DNA of 39,093 nucleotides from Treponema sp. Lineage in GTDB: Bacteria; Spirochaetota; Spirochaetia; Treponematales; Breznakiellaceae. Where the stretch lies: contig JAITLC010000103.1 in the NCBI GenBank assembly GCA_031278095.1, forward strand, positions 1-39,093, given 5' to 3'. Of this stretch, positions 25,139 to 32,652 are shown piece by piece; position 1 is the first letter of the stretch, and each line of letters begins with the position of its first letter. The notes beneath the pieces were generated by a model that saw nothing but the letters and a program-made list of their open reading frames with translations, had not been told where the DNA came from and searched no databases. Position numbers and translations under genes: made by a program.

Positions 25139-26260
25139 CTAGTTTCCTCCCAGTTCGGACAGTGGAATGGGTTTGGGGGAGTTGTTTTCGCCTTCAACCT
25201 TTGCAAGTTCTTCCATAAGCTCTCTGCCCCGACGGCTTAATTTGGCGGGTATCTGAACCATCAGCTTGATGTAGAGGTTGCCCCGGCGGCCTCCCGAGGG
25301 GACTCCCTCATCCCGGATGCGGAGCATCTTGCCGGTTTGGATGCCCGGCGGGATTTTCACCTTGATGGTCTTGTTGTCCAGGGTGCTTACGTGAATTTCG
25401 GCTCCCAGAACAGCCTGTGTTACCGAGATGGGAACGGCGCAATAGAGATCCCAGTCCTGCCGTTCAAAGTATTCATGAGGTTTGACCCGGATAAACACAT
25501 AGAGATCGCCCGGACTGCCGCCGTTCGGCCCTGTATCACCCTGTTTGGGTATTACAACCCGTTTGCCGTCTTCAACTCCCGCGGGAATGGTCACGTTGAT
25601 CTTCTGCCGCTTTTTCAGGGTTCCTGTACCGCCGCATTCGCGGCAGGGGCTTTCGATGATGTAACCTTCGCCCCGGCAGTTGGGACAGGTAGACTGAACG
25701 GAGAAAAAGCCCTGGCTGTGCCGTACCGCTCCGGAACCCTGACAGGCGGGGCATACCTTACGGCCCGAGCCTGATGAAGCCCCTGTGCCTTTGCAGGCCG
25801 GGCAGGAATCGTTACGGCTATACTGAATCTCCACCTTGATACCGAAGATCGCATCCTTGAAGGGGATCTCAATGTCATAACGGAGGTTTGCCCCCCGTTT
25901 GACGCCTCCTCCCTCTCCACCGGAACGCCGCGAGCCTCCTCCCATGAACATATCGAAAATATTGGAGAAGTCTCCTCCAAAGATGTCTTCAAAACCGTGG
26001 AAAACCTGAGAGTAATCCTGCTGACCGCCCATACCTTCAACACCGGCAAAACCAAACTGATCGTATGCGGATTTTTTCTGGTCGTCTCCCAGAACTTCGT
26101 AGGCCTCGGTAGCCTCCTTGAATTTCTCCTCCGCTTCCTTATTCCCCGGATTCTTGTCCGGATGATACTGGATGGCAAGTTTCCGGTATGCCTTCTTTAT
26201 ATCATCCTTGGAGGCGTTTTTCTGTATACCGAGAACTTCGTAATAATCGCGTTTTGCCAT
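25139..26260 (-). CDS. dnaJ: Chaperone DnaJ
   Basis: A 373-residue full-length Hsp40 co-chaperone of DnaK. The J domain has YHPDKNPG with the HPD triad at about 33-35. A Gly/Phe-rich region follows (about 75-125), then four zinc-binding repeats: [27 protein letters not shown] and CRECGGTGT. The C-terminal substrate-binding domains follow ([16 protein letters not shown] and later). AGGTGA precedes the ATG. The gene is 44 nt after dnaK and probably belongs to the grpE-dnaK-dnaJ transcript. Confidence 0.97.
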   Translation of the reverse strand: MAKRDYYEVLGIQKNASKDDIKKAYRKLAIQYHPDKNPGNKEAEEKFKEATEAYEVLGDDQKKSAYDQFGFAGVEGMGGQQDYSQVFHGFEDIFGGDFSNIFDMFMGGGSRRSGGEGGGVKRGANLRYDIEIPFKDAIFGIKVEIQYSRNDSCPACKGTGASSGSGRKVCPACQGSGAVRHSQGFFSVQSTCPNCRGEGYIIESPCRECGGTGTLKKRQKINVTIPAGVEDGKRVVIPKQGDTGPNGGSPGDLYVFIRVKPHEYFERQDWDLYCAVPISVTQAVLGAEIHVSTLDNKTIKVKIPPGIQTGKMLRIRDEGVPSGGRRGNLYIKLMVQIPAKLSRRGRELMEELAKVEGENNSPKPIPLSELGGN

Positions 26261-26304
26261 TCATTCACCTAATGTTACAGTGCAGATGATGTGTGAACGG
26301 AAGC

Positions 26305-28245
26305 TCACTTGTCGTCTACGACTTCATAGTCTGCATCTTCGGCACTTTTTGTTTCCGGGCCTGAAGCGCCGCCGCCCATGTTCGGGCCGCCTGCCGTTCC
26401 CATGTCAGGGCCTGCCGCTCCGCCGGGGCCTCCCTGCTGGGCGCCCTGGTTTTTGTAGATCTCTTCGGCAATCTTGTAGGACACTTGTTTGAGGGCTTCG
26501 GTCTTGTCCTTGATCGTTTGAATATTGCCGCCTTCCAGTGCCCGCCTCAGTTCCGCAATGGCTTCTTCCGCCTTGCTTTTGTCTTCGGCGTTTACCTTGT
26601 CTCCCAGATCCTTGATGTTCTTTTCGGTAGAGTAGATCATGGAGTCGGCCTCGTTATGGGCTTCCGCCTTCTCCCGCTCTTTTTTGTCTTCTTCGGCGTG
26701 GAGTTCCGCTTCCTTCACCATTCTTTCAATATCCGCATCGTTGAGCCCGCTGGAGCTTTCGATACGGATCTTCTGCTCTTTCCCCGTGCCGAGGTCTTTG
26801 GCGCTTACATGGACAATACCGTTGGCATCAATGTCGAAGGTAACTTCAATTTGAGGCACACCGCGGGGCGCAGGCGGAATGCCGACCAGATCGAAACGGC
26901 CCAGAGTCCGGTTCTGATTAGCCATCTCCCGCTCACCCTGAAGTACCTGAATGGAAACTGCCGTCTGTCCGTCCGCCGCAGTGGAGAAGATCTGACTCTT
27001 CCGGGTGGGGATCGTGGTATTCCGTGGTATGAGTTTGGTCATAACGCCGCCAAGGGTTTCAATGCCCAGGGAAAGCGGCGTTACATCGAGCAGCAACACA
27101 TCCTTCACATCGCCACCGAGAATTCCGCCCTGAATGGCGGCGCCTACGGCTACTGCTTCGTCGGGGTTTACCCCCCTGTTGGGCTCTTTCTTGAAGAGAT
27201 CCTTTACAATCTGCTGTACCGCGGGAATCCGGGTGGAGCCGCCGACAAGGATAATTTCGTCGATCTGCTCTGCGGTGAGGTTCGCATCTTTCAGGGCCTT
27301 GATACAGGGCTCTCTGGAACGGTCAAAGAGATCCTGAACCATCTGTTCAAATTTCGCCCTGGAAAGGCTCTTCTGCAGGTGCTTTGGTCCGCCCTGGTCT
27401 GCGGTTATGAAAGGCAGGTTGATATCCGTGGTCTGTACCGCGGAAAGTTCGATTTTTGCCTTCTCCGCCGCCTCCCTGAGCCGTTGCAGGGCCATCCTGT
27501 CCTGTCCCAGATCTATGCCCGTATCCTTCTTGAATTCGGCGATGAGCCATTCCTGGATGCGGCGGTCAAAGTCGTCGCCGCCTAGGTGTGTATCGCCGTT
27601 GGTGGATTTTACTTCAAAAACCCCTTCGCCCAGTTCCAAAATAGAAATATCAAAGGTGCCGCCCCCAAGGTCATAGACGGCAATGGTTTTCTCTTTCTTC
27701 TGATCTTTGTTGAAGCCGAAGGCTAACGAAGCGGCCGTGGGCTCATTGATGATTCGCTTGACCTCAAGACCGGCTATCTTCCCCGCATCCTTTGTGGCCT
27801 GCCGCTGAGCATCGTTAAAGTAGGCCGGTACGGTAATGACAGCCTCGGTAACCGTCTCACCCAGATAGTCCTCGGCGGTCTGCTTCATCTTTTGGAGGAC
27901 GAATGCGGAAATTTCCTGGGGAGCGTACTTTTTGCCGTCGATGTCTATCCGGACATCGTCCCCCTGTTCCGTTACCCTGTAGGGCACAAGCTTCATTTCG
28001 TTGCTCACTTCGGAGAAACGCCGGCCCATAAAACGCTTTATCGAGAAAATCGTATTTTCCGGATTGGTGATCATCTGGTTTTTCGCCGGCTGACCGACCA
28101 CCCGTTCACCCTTACTGGTAAAACCCACGATTGAAGGGGTTGTACGCCCTCCTTCGGAGTTCTGAATTACTACCGGCTCGCCGCCTTCAAGGACGGCCAC
28201 ACAGGAATTTGTCGTTCCCAGATCAATACCAATTATTTTTCCCAT
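26305..28245 (-). CDS. dnaK: Chaperone DnaK (Hsp70)
   Basis: A 646-residue Hsp70 that folds and protects proteins through an ATP cycle with DnaJ and GrpE. It starts [20 protein letters not shown]. ATPase signatures [17 protein letters not shown] and [16 protein letters not shown] are present. The interdomain linker [19 protein letters not shown] at about 390 precedes the substrate-binding domain and helical lid. The C-terminal Gly-rich tail ends EVVDDK, close to the bacterial consensus end. AGGAG precedes the ATG. The grpE stop is 14 nt upstream. Confidence 0.98.
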   Translation of the reverse strand: MGKIIGIDLGTTNSCVAVLEGGEPVVIQNSEGGRTTPSIVGFTSKGERVVGQPAKNQMITNPENTIFSIKRFMGRRFSEVSNEMKLVPYRVTEQGDDVRIDIDGKKYAPQEISAFVLQKMKQTAEDYLGETVTEAVITVPAYFNDAQRQATKDAGKIAGLEVKRIINEPTAASLAFGFNKDQKKEKTIAVYDLGGGTFDISILELGEGVFEVKSTNGDTHLGGDDFDRRIQEWLIAEFKKDTGIDLGQDRMALQRLREAAEKAKIELSAVQTTDINLPFITADQGGPKHLQKSLSRAKFEQMVQDLFDRSREPCIKALKDANLTAEQIDEIILVGGSTRIPAVQQIVKDLFKKEPNRGVNPDEAVAVGAAIQGGILGGDVKDVLLLDVTPLSLGIETLGGVMTKLIPRNTTIPTRKSQIFSTAADGQTAVSIQVLQGEREMANQNRTLGRFDLVGIPPAPRGVPQIEVTFDIDANGIVHVSAKDLGTGKEQKIRIESSSGLNDADIERMVKEAELHAEEDKKEREKAEAHNEADSMIYSTEKNIKDLGDKVNAEDKSKAEEAIAELRRALEGGNIQTIKDKTEALKQVSYKIAEEIYKNQGAQQGGPGGAAGPDMGTAGGPNMGGGASGPETKSAEDADYEVVDDK

Positions 28246-28259
28246 TATTTCTAGTCTCC

Positions 28260-29033
28260 TTATTCGTTTTTATTTTCTTTAGGCATAACAACCTTGACTT
28301 TTGCGCTTCGTATGACCCGATCCTTCAGCATATAGCCCTTGATCAGGTCTTGAGCCACCACCGGTTCGGTAATTTCAGCCGATTTTTCCATCATCAGGGC
28401 TTCGTGGCGGTTGGGATCGAAAGGTTCCCCTTCCGAATCAAAACGTTTCAGGCCCCATTTGCTTTCCAGTTGGGAAGAAAGGCGCTGTTCAATCATGGAA
28501 ATACCCTGACAGAGGGTATCAAAATCTGCCGGGCTCTTCTGACCGGTTCCCGCTGCCTGTAGTGCCCGTTCGAAGTCATCGATGATCGGAATAATATCCA
28601 GCAGCAGACTTTGGTTGGCAAATTCGATGGAGGTCTGCTTCTCCTGGTTCATCCGTTTGCGGAAATTTTCAAAATCTGCAGCCTTGCGGAGGTACTGATC
28701 CTTTGCATCGGCAAGCTGGGCTTCCAGTGCCACAATTTTTTCCTCAGGGGTCAATTCTTTGGCCGGTTTTTCCGCCGCCGTTTCGGCGGGCGCCCCATGT
28801 TCCTGAAGGGAGCCATGCAACGAAGCTTCCGGCACACCTTGATCCGTCTGGTCCTCGACGGAATGTTCCGGAGGGGGATTTTTCAGGGTATCGGCAGATT
28901 CGGGCGAAACACCGCTTTCAACGGCTTGTGCCTCGCTTGCCGCAGGAGTTTCCTGTCCTGCCGTTCGGGATTCCGGAGAAGAAAATTCCTGTTTTGAGTT
29001 TTCATGACGACCACGGCGTGAATGTTTTGACAT
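28260..29033 (-). CDS. grpE: Nucleotide exchange factor GrpE
   Basis: A 257-residue GrpE, longer than the usual ~200 because of a ~90-residue disordered N-terminal region rich in Glu, Ser and Pro. The coiled coil begins at about 95, and the family motifs [13 protein letters not shown] and [14 protein letters not shown] are clear. The C-terminal beta domain contains [10 protein letters not shown] and [15 protein letters not shown]. It releases ADP from DnaK. AGGAAG precedes the ATG. It is the first gene of the operon. No hrcA gene lies upstream, unlike many Gram-positive arrangements. Confidence 0.95.
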   Translation of the reverse strand: MSKHSRRGRHENSKQEFSSPESRTAGQETPAASEAQAVESGVSPESADTLKNPPPEHSVEDQTDQGVPEASLHGSLQEHGAPAETAAEKPAKELTPEEKIVALEAQLADAKDQYLRKAADFENFRKRMNQEKQTSIEFANQSLLLDIIPIIDDFERALQAAGTGQKSPADFDTLCQGISMIEQRLSSQLESKWGLKRFDSEGEPFDPNRHEALMMEKSAEITEPVVAQDLIKGYMLKDRVIRSAKVKVVMPKENKNE

Positions 29034-29068
29034 TAAATCTTCCTGTTAACCTTAAAATCAAACTACTT

Positions 29069-29119
29069 TTTTGGAATAATGAGCTTATTCCAAAACCCGG
29101 TTGATTTTGGAGCGGCTTC
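29069..29119 (-). promoter_or_regulatory. Competing hairpins in the grpE leader, built from the palindromic element
   Basis: Three arms in a row: TTTTGGAATAA (29069-29079), TTATTCCAAAA (29085-29095) and TTTTGGAGCGG (29104-29114). The middle arm is a perfect 11-bp partner of the first and a partial one of the third, so two exclusive hairpins are possible. The region is transcribed between the predicted promoter and the grpE start. Ends GAGCTTA and CGGCTTC match the interspersed repeat family. Confidence 0.55.
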
Positions 29120-29137
29120 TAATAATCATTCACATGT

Positions 29138-29166
29138 AAGATACTTATTCAGGAAACAAAGGTCAA
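29138..29166 (-). promoter_or_regulatory. Predicted sigma70 promoter of grpE-dnaK-dnaJ
   Basis: On the minus strand: -35 TTGACC (29161-29166), a 17-nt spacer, and -10 TATCTT (29138-29143). This leaves a leader of about 100 nt before grpE. Neither a CIRCE operator nor a clear sigma32-type promoter was found. Confidence 0.5.
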
Positions 29167-29219
29167 TCAAATTCGATCAAAAGCGCCTATAAAAAGAGCA
29201 AAGCCGAAGAAAGTACGGT

Positions 29220-29297
29220 CCCGTTTTTTCTTTAAATCCAAGGAAGCCGTTCCAAAATTATGATCCTGCCGGATCACCGAATTTTGGAACAGCCTCA
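29220..29297. repeat. Truncated long element with an extra hairpin in its stem
   Basis: Begins with sequence matching the second half of the coding copies (CCCGTTTTTTCTTTAAATCC) but lacks the first stem. The stem is GTTCCAAAATT (29249-29259) with AATTTTGGAAC (29280-29290). A further hairpin, TGATCC with GGATCA around TGCC (29261-29276), has replaced the usual 5-nt loop. It lies between grpE and uppP and just downstream of uppP. Confidence 0.65.
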
Positions 29298-29317
29298 TTG
29301 AATAAACCGGTGCTTCC

Positions 29318-30121
29318 TTAGAAAAATATATGGCTGAATAACCGGTCGATCAATACCAGGATACCCAGAATTGCCGTATACAAGGCAAATCCCAGAAGGG
29401 AACGTTCCCGGACTATCTTTAACATGAGCTTTATCGAAAAGAATCCCACTATTGCCGCTGTAAGAACGCCGGCAGTCAGGGCTGCAGGGCTTATCCCGGT
29501 TTCCGGGGCCCCTGTGCCCTTAAGCAGATCCTTTGCCTGCAAAATCAGAGCCCCCAGAATCGCCGGTATGGAGAGCAGGAACGAAAACCGGGCTGCAAAA
29601 TCCCGGTCAAGACGCCGGAACAGGGCCCCCGACAGGGTTGAGCCCGAACGGGATACCCCGGGAATAATCGCTATTGCCTGCAAGATCCCTATTATCAGGG
29701 CATCAATCCAGTTCATTTTCTTTGTTTGAACAAGGTTTAGGCTGTATCTGTGCAGCATTTCCGAGCTGAAGAGCAGAATCGCGGTAATCAGAAAGGCAAA
29801 ACCCAGAAAACTCCCGGTAAAAAAAACCCTTTCTATGACTTCATCAAAAAGCAGAGCCGCAATTACCGCCGGAATCGTTCCCAGGATGAGATAAGCGGTA
29901 AGCGGCTGCACGATCCGTTTCAAAATGACCCGGATATCCTTCCAAAGGACGATAAATACCGCTATCAGGGTACCTCCGTGTACCAGGGTATCAAAAAACA
30001 GATTATCCCCGCTAATACCGAATATCCGCTGGAAGAGTACCAGATGTCCGGAGCTTGATACAGGCAGGAATTCGGTAATTCCCTGTACAGCCCCCAAAAT
30101 GACCGCTTCAAAAATACTCAT
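29318..30121 (-). CDS. uppP: Undecaprenyl-diphosphatase
   Basis: A 267-residue BacA/UppP-type membrane phosphatase that converts undecaprenyl diphosphate to the monophosphate carrier used for peptidoglycan and surface glycans. Signatures are QGITEFLPVSSSGHLVL (14-30) and PGVSRSGSTLSGALF, with about eight hydrophobic segments. No ribosome site is close to the ATG; the nearest AGGAG ends 12 nt before it and lies in the promoter spacer. Its promoter appears to place the mRNA start at the ATG. Its location near the glycan cluster fits carrier recycling. Confidence 0.95.
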   Translation of the reverse strand: MSIFEAVILGAVQGITEFLPVSSSGHLVLFQRIFGISGDNLFFDTLVHGGTLIAVFIVLWKDIRVILKRIVQPLTAYLILGTIPAVIAALLFDEVIERVFFTGSFLGFAFLITAILLFSSEMLHRYSLNLVQTKKMNWIDALIIGILQAIAIIPGVSRSGSTLSGALFRRLDRDFAARFSFLLSIPAILGALILQAKDLLKGTGAPETGISPAALTAGVLTAAIVGFFSIKLMLKIVRERSLLGFALYTAILGILVLIDRLFSHIFF

Positions 30122-30127
30122 TGCCGA

Positions 30128-30156
30128 ACTATACTCCTAAGCCCCGCAAAGATCAA
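30128..30156 (-). promoter_or_regulatory. Predicted promoter of uppP, directly before the start codon
   Basis: On the minus strand: -35 TTGATC (30151-30156), a 17-nt spacer, and -10 TATAGT (30128-30133). Only 6 nt (TCGGCA) separate the -10 from the ATG, so the transcript should begin at the start codon. Confidence 0.6.
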
Positions 30157-30196
30157 AGACATGGAACAGCCCCCTGTATCCAAAAGAGGGTATGAA

Positions 30197-30215
30197 TTGT
30201 TCAAATACTGAACAA
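30197..30215. repeat. Small palindrome of the interspersed family
   Basis: TTGTTCA (30197-30203) and TGAACAA (30209-30215) are perfect arms around AATAC. It is in the uppP-VanZ divergent gap, preceded by GGAACAGCC (30162-30170), the usual end of the family. Confidence 0.5.
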
Positions 30216-30370
30216 CTTCTTAGATAGTTAATCTTGTATTTTATACATTCTTGTGCTATCGTTCTATTTTATAAAAGCTGTGATTAACGGCGGATTTCGC
30301 AAGCCTGTTTCGGCGGCGGCGGGATTTCAGAGGGAAGGGTTTCGGTTAATTTGTGCCAAAGGGCTTTACA

Positions 30371-30513
30371 TAGATTTGTTCAGAAACTTAAGTTTCCGAA
30401 CAAATCCGCTAAAACACGGTTTTGCAAGGCTTTAGCCTGAAAAACTGCAAGGCTTGCAAGCTAAACGCAGCTTAGCAGATAGCCAACCGGGTTGTTGAAC
30501 AAGTCTAATGCCC
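30371..30513. repeat. Compound 140-bp three-hairpin intergenic element
   Basis: First a near-perfect 34-bp palindrome: GATTTGTTCAGAAACTT (30373-30389) and AAGTTTCCGAACAAATC (30390-30406), then CGCTAAAA. Next AGGC and GCCT with GTTTT and AAAAC form a second hairpin (about 30419-30446). Then AAGCT and AGCTT form a third (about 30457-30473). The end CCAACCGGGTT with ACAAGTCTAATG matches the element at 10372-10432. The 30122-30561 gap holds no gene that I can support; a 61-codon frame at 30253-30435 overlaps this element and has no other support. Confidence 0.65.
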
Positions 30514-30525
30514 CCTGTTCCAAAC

Positions 30526-30553
30526 TTGTTTACAGGTTTGTTCCGGCTATAAT
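30526..30553 (+). promoter_or_regulatory. Predicted promoter of the VanZ-like gene
   Basis: -10 TATAAT (30548-30553, 6 of 6) with a weak -35 TTGTTT (30526-30531) at 16 nt. The -10 ends 8 nt before the ATG at 30562, which has no Shine-Dalgarno sequence. Confidence 0.5.
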
Positions 30554-30561
30554 AGCGGTAT

Positions 30562-31047
30562 ATGAGGAATGCGGTCAAAATTTTGTTAAAAATTCCAGCT
30601 ATTTTGACAGTTGGAGGTATTTGGTTCCTTTCGTCCCAGAGTATCTTACCCAAGCCTCCGGGAATTTTCGACTTTGACAAGTTTCAACACCTTTTGGCCT
30701 ACGGGGTACTGGCTCTGACCATTGCTCCCTGGTTTTCCAGAGAGACCTGGTGTACCGGAAGCTTCGCTGCAGGGTTTCGGGCCGGACTGAGGCGGAGCTC
30801 CGTGGAAAAATCCGGGAACATAGGGAGACGCGGCGCTCTGTTGCTTACGTTTGCTCTTGCTTCGGCTTACGGAGTGATTGACGAGATACATCAGTCCTTT
30901 GTTCCCGGTCGGACTTGTACTTTACCGGACTGGATAGCCGATACCCTCGGAGCCTTTTTGGGCGCCGTCCTTGTATTCTTTCTTGTAAAGAAAATTTATA
31001 AAGTGAGGTTTTCCCAAAACTTCAGTTTTTGGGAAAGCAGCCTTTAA
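30562..31047 (+). CDS. VanZ-like membrane protein
   Basis: A 161-residue VanZ-family protein. Motifs are FDFDKFQHLLAYGVLAL (about 41-57) and YGVIDEIHQSFVPGR (about 103-117), then a TLPDWIADTLGA segment. About four hydrophobic segments are visible. VanZ proteins are often near cell-wall or glycan genes and their molecular role is not settled. The last 14 codons (VRFSQNFSFWESSL) and nearly the stop are encoded by a palindromic repeat (31005-31042), so the natural C-terminus has been replaced or extended by it. It lies between uppP and the rfb cluster. Confidence 0.85.
   Translation: MRNAVKILLKIPAILTVGGIWFLSSQSILPKPPGIFDFDKFQHLLAYGVLALTIAPWFSRETWCTGSFAAGFRAGLRRSSVEKSGNIGRRGALLLTFALASAYGVIDEIHQSFVPGRTCTLPDWIADTLGAFLGAVLVFFLVKKIYKVRFSQNFSFWESSL
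31005..31042. repeat. Palindromic element forming the end of the VanZ-like gene
   Basis: TTTCCCAAAAC (31010-31020) pairs with GTTTTTGGGAAA (31025-31036), one extra T. The ends GAGG and AGCAGCC match other copies. Compared with TTCC/GGAA copies, the stem has CCC/GGG, a paired change. Confidence 0.65.
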
Positions 31048-31052
31048 AAATA

Positions 31053-31126
31053 CATTTTCGTAGCCGTAAGGCGAGAAAATGCACGGTTTGTCCGCAAAGT
31101 AACCGACTTTGTGGACAGGCGCTAAA
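31053..31126 (+). repeat. Two hairpins upstream of rfbA
   Basis: The first hairpin is CATTTTC (31053-31059) with GAAAATG (31075-31081), enclosing GCC and GGC around a GTAA (GNRA-type) loop. The second is TGTCCGCAAAGT (31089-31100) with ACTTTGTGGACA (31106-31117), fully paired with one G.T, followed by GGCGCTAAATA, the CGCTAAA tail of the 16064 and 30373 copies. It lies 45 nt before the rfbA start and may affect its expression. Confidence 0.55.
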
Positions 31127-31171
31127 TAGCAAAAAGTTGAAAAATATGCATAAAAAAGAAGACGGTACAGG

Positions 31172-32062
31172 ATGAAGGGTATCATATTGGCCGGCGGTAC
31201 CGGTACCAGGCTCTACCCCATCACCAGAGCGGTTTCCAAGCAGATTCTCCCTCTCTATGATAAGCCGATGATCTATTACCCCCTTTCGGTGCTGATGCTG
31301 GCGGGTATTCGGGAGGTTCTTATCATCTCCACTCCCCGGGATCTTCCTGTTTTCCGGGAACTTTTTGGTGACGGTGCATGGTTGGGAATGCGTTTTGAAT
31401 ACCGCCTTCAGGAGAGCCCCCGGGGTCTTGCCGATGCATTCATAGTAGGAGCGGACTTTATTGAAAAGGAGAGCTGCGCCCTTGTGCTGGGAGACAATGT
31501 ATTCTACGGCAGGGATTTTAGCAAAACCCTTCAGGGCGCTGTTTCCAAAATTGAAACGAAGGGTGGCGGAGCCATATTCGGCTACTATGTAAAAGATCCC
31601 ACGGCTTACGGAGTGGTGGAATTTGATGCTTCAGGCAGGGTTCTCTCCATCGAGGAAAAACCTGCCGTTCCCAGGTCTCACTATGCAGTCCCGGGTCTCT
31701 ACTTTTACGATGACGCCGTAGTCAATATTGCCAAAAACATAAAACCTTCGGCCCGGGGCGAGATAGAGATCACCGCGGTGAATAATGCCTACCTTTCGGA
31801 AGGCCGTCTTTCCGTGGAAGTACTGGGCAGGGGCATGGCATGGCTTGATACCGGTACCTATGACGGTCTTCTGGAGGCTTCAAACTTCATCGAAACCATC
31901 CAGAAACGGCAGGGCATGTATGTTTCCTGCATTGAAGAAATCGCCTACAGTAAGGGCTGGATCGGCCGGGAAGATCTTCTGAAACTGGCGGCCTCCTACA
32001 AGACCGAATACGGCGTCTATCTTGCCTTTATTGCCGGAGAAAGACTTCTCCCTTCGGTATAA
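31172..32062 (+). CDS. rfbA: Glucose-1-phosphate thymidylyltransferase
   Basis: A 296-residue RmlA/RfbA enzyme that makes dTDP-glucose from dTTP and glucose-1-phosphate, the first step of dTDP-rhamnose synthesis. It begins with the nucleotidyltransferase signature [20 protein letters not shown] (8-27), then [29 protein letters not shown] and GLYFYDDAV are typical. Length fits the short, feedback-regulated class. The ribosome site before the ATG is weak. The first gene of the sugar cluster, with structured repeats upstream. Confidence 0.97.
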   Translation: MKGIILAGGTGTRLYPITRAVSKQILPLYDKPMIYYPLSVLMLAGIREVLIISTPRDLPVFRELFGDGAWLGMRFEYRLQESPRGLADAFIVGADFIEKESCALVLGDNVFYGRDFSKTLQGAVSKIETKGGGAIFGYYVKDPTAYGVVEFDASGRVLSIEEKPAVPRSHYAVPGLYFYDDAVVNIAKNIKPSARGEIEITAVNNAYLSEGRLSVEVLGRGMAWLDTGTYDGLLEASNFIETIQKRQGMYVSCIEEIAYSKGWIGREDLLKLAASYKTEYGVYLAFIAGERLLPSV

Positions 32063-32068
32063 ACAAGG

Positions 32069-32107
32069 GAGGCTGTTCCGAAACCAACCGGATTTTGGAA
32101 CAAGCTC
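32069..32107. repeat. Palindromic element between rfbA and rfbC
   Basis: GAGGCTGTTCC...AAACC and GG.TTTTGGAACAAGCTC form the stem, with loop AACC. The rfbC ribosome site AAGGA (32108-32112) begins directly after the element's last base, and the hairpin sits just before it. Confidence 0.7.
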
Positions 32108-32118
32108 AAGGAACAGAT

Positions 32119-32652
32119 TTGGCTTTTACCATTACGACTTGCCCCATTGAGGGGCTCTATGAAATTCAACCCAAGGTCTTCGGCGACAGCCGGGGGTATT
32201 TTTTTGAGGTCTGGTCTGAGCGGGATTTTGCCGCGGCGGGGATTACAGGGCCCTTTGTTCAGGATAACCAGTCCCGGTCGGTGAGGGGGGTGCTCCGGGG
32301 TCTTCACTTCCAGAAGACTCATCCTCAGGGCAAGCTGGTCAGGGCCATCGAAGGGGAGGTCTTTGATGTTGCCGTGGATATCCGTCCCGGTTCCCCCAGT
32401 TACGGCAAGTGGCATGCCGTGGTTTTGAGTGGTGAAAAACAGAACCAGTTCTACATTGCGCCGGGTTTTGCCCACGGTTTTCTGGTACTGAGTAAGAGCG
32501 CAATTTTTGCCTATAAATGCACGGATTTTTATCACCCTGAAGATGAAGGGGGCATCATCTGGAATGATGCTTCCATTGGTATATCCTGGCCGAATGCGGG
32601 GACGGAGTACATACTTTCCGAAAGGGACAGGAAACTTCCGTGCTTTGGCTAA
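32119..32652 (+). CDS. rfbC: dTDP-4-dehydrorhamnose 3,5-epimerase
   Basis: A 177-residue RmlC cupin epimerase, third step of dTDP-rhamnose synthesis. Motifs are EGLYEIQPKVFGDSRGYFFE, QDNQSRS, VLRGLHFQ with the catalytic His, and APGFAHGFLVLS. TTG at 32119 is chosen as start because AAGGA lies 6 nt before it and homology begins there. An upstream TTG at 32095 would fall inside the palindromic element. The end overlaps rfbD by 13 nt. Confidence 0.95.
   Translation: MAFTITTCPIEGLYEIQPKVFGDSRGYFFEVWSERDFAAAGITGPFVQDNQSRSVRGVLRGLHFQKTHPQGKLVRAIEGEVFDVAVDIRPGSPSYGKWHAVVLSGEKQNQFYIAPGFAHGFLVLSKSAIFAYKCTDFYHPEDEGGIIWNDASIGISWPNAGTEYILSERDRKLPCFG

Noticed and set aside
26485-27585. A 366-codon open frame antisense to dnaK, and a 206-codon frame antisense to the flavoprotein gene (1910-2530)
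   Set aside because: Both are shadows of strongly supported genes; no domain, start signal or codon bias supports them.
28800-28835. A further shared coding repeat (SLHGS) between grpE and the helicase region
   Set aside because: Only a 10-bp identity (GAGCCATGCA) on strands that are not both coding; this may be chance.
29034-29317. CIRCE operator or sigma32-type promoter before grpE
   Set aside because: I looked for TTAGCACTC with a spaced GAGTGCTAA and for CTTGAA with CCCCAT and found neither; only a sigma70-like pair is visible.
10372-32107. The palindromic elements as a CRISPR array or as ordinary intrinsic terminators
   Set aside because: They are scattered, not regularly spaced, lie also within coding sequence, and lack the T-run expected after a terminator stem.
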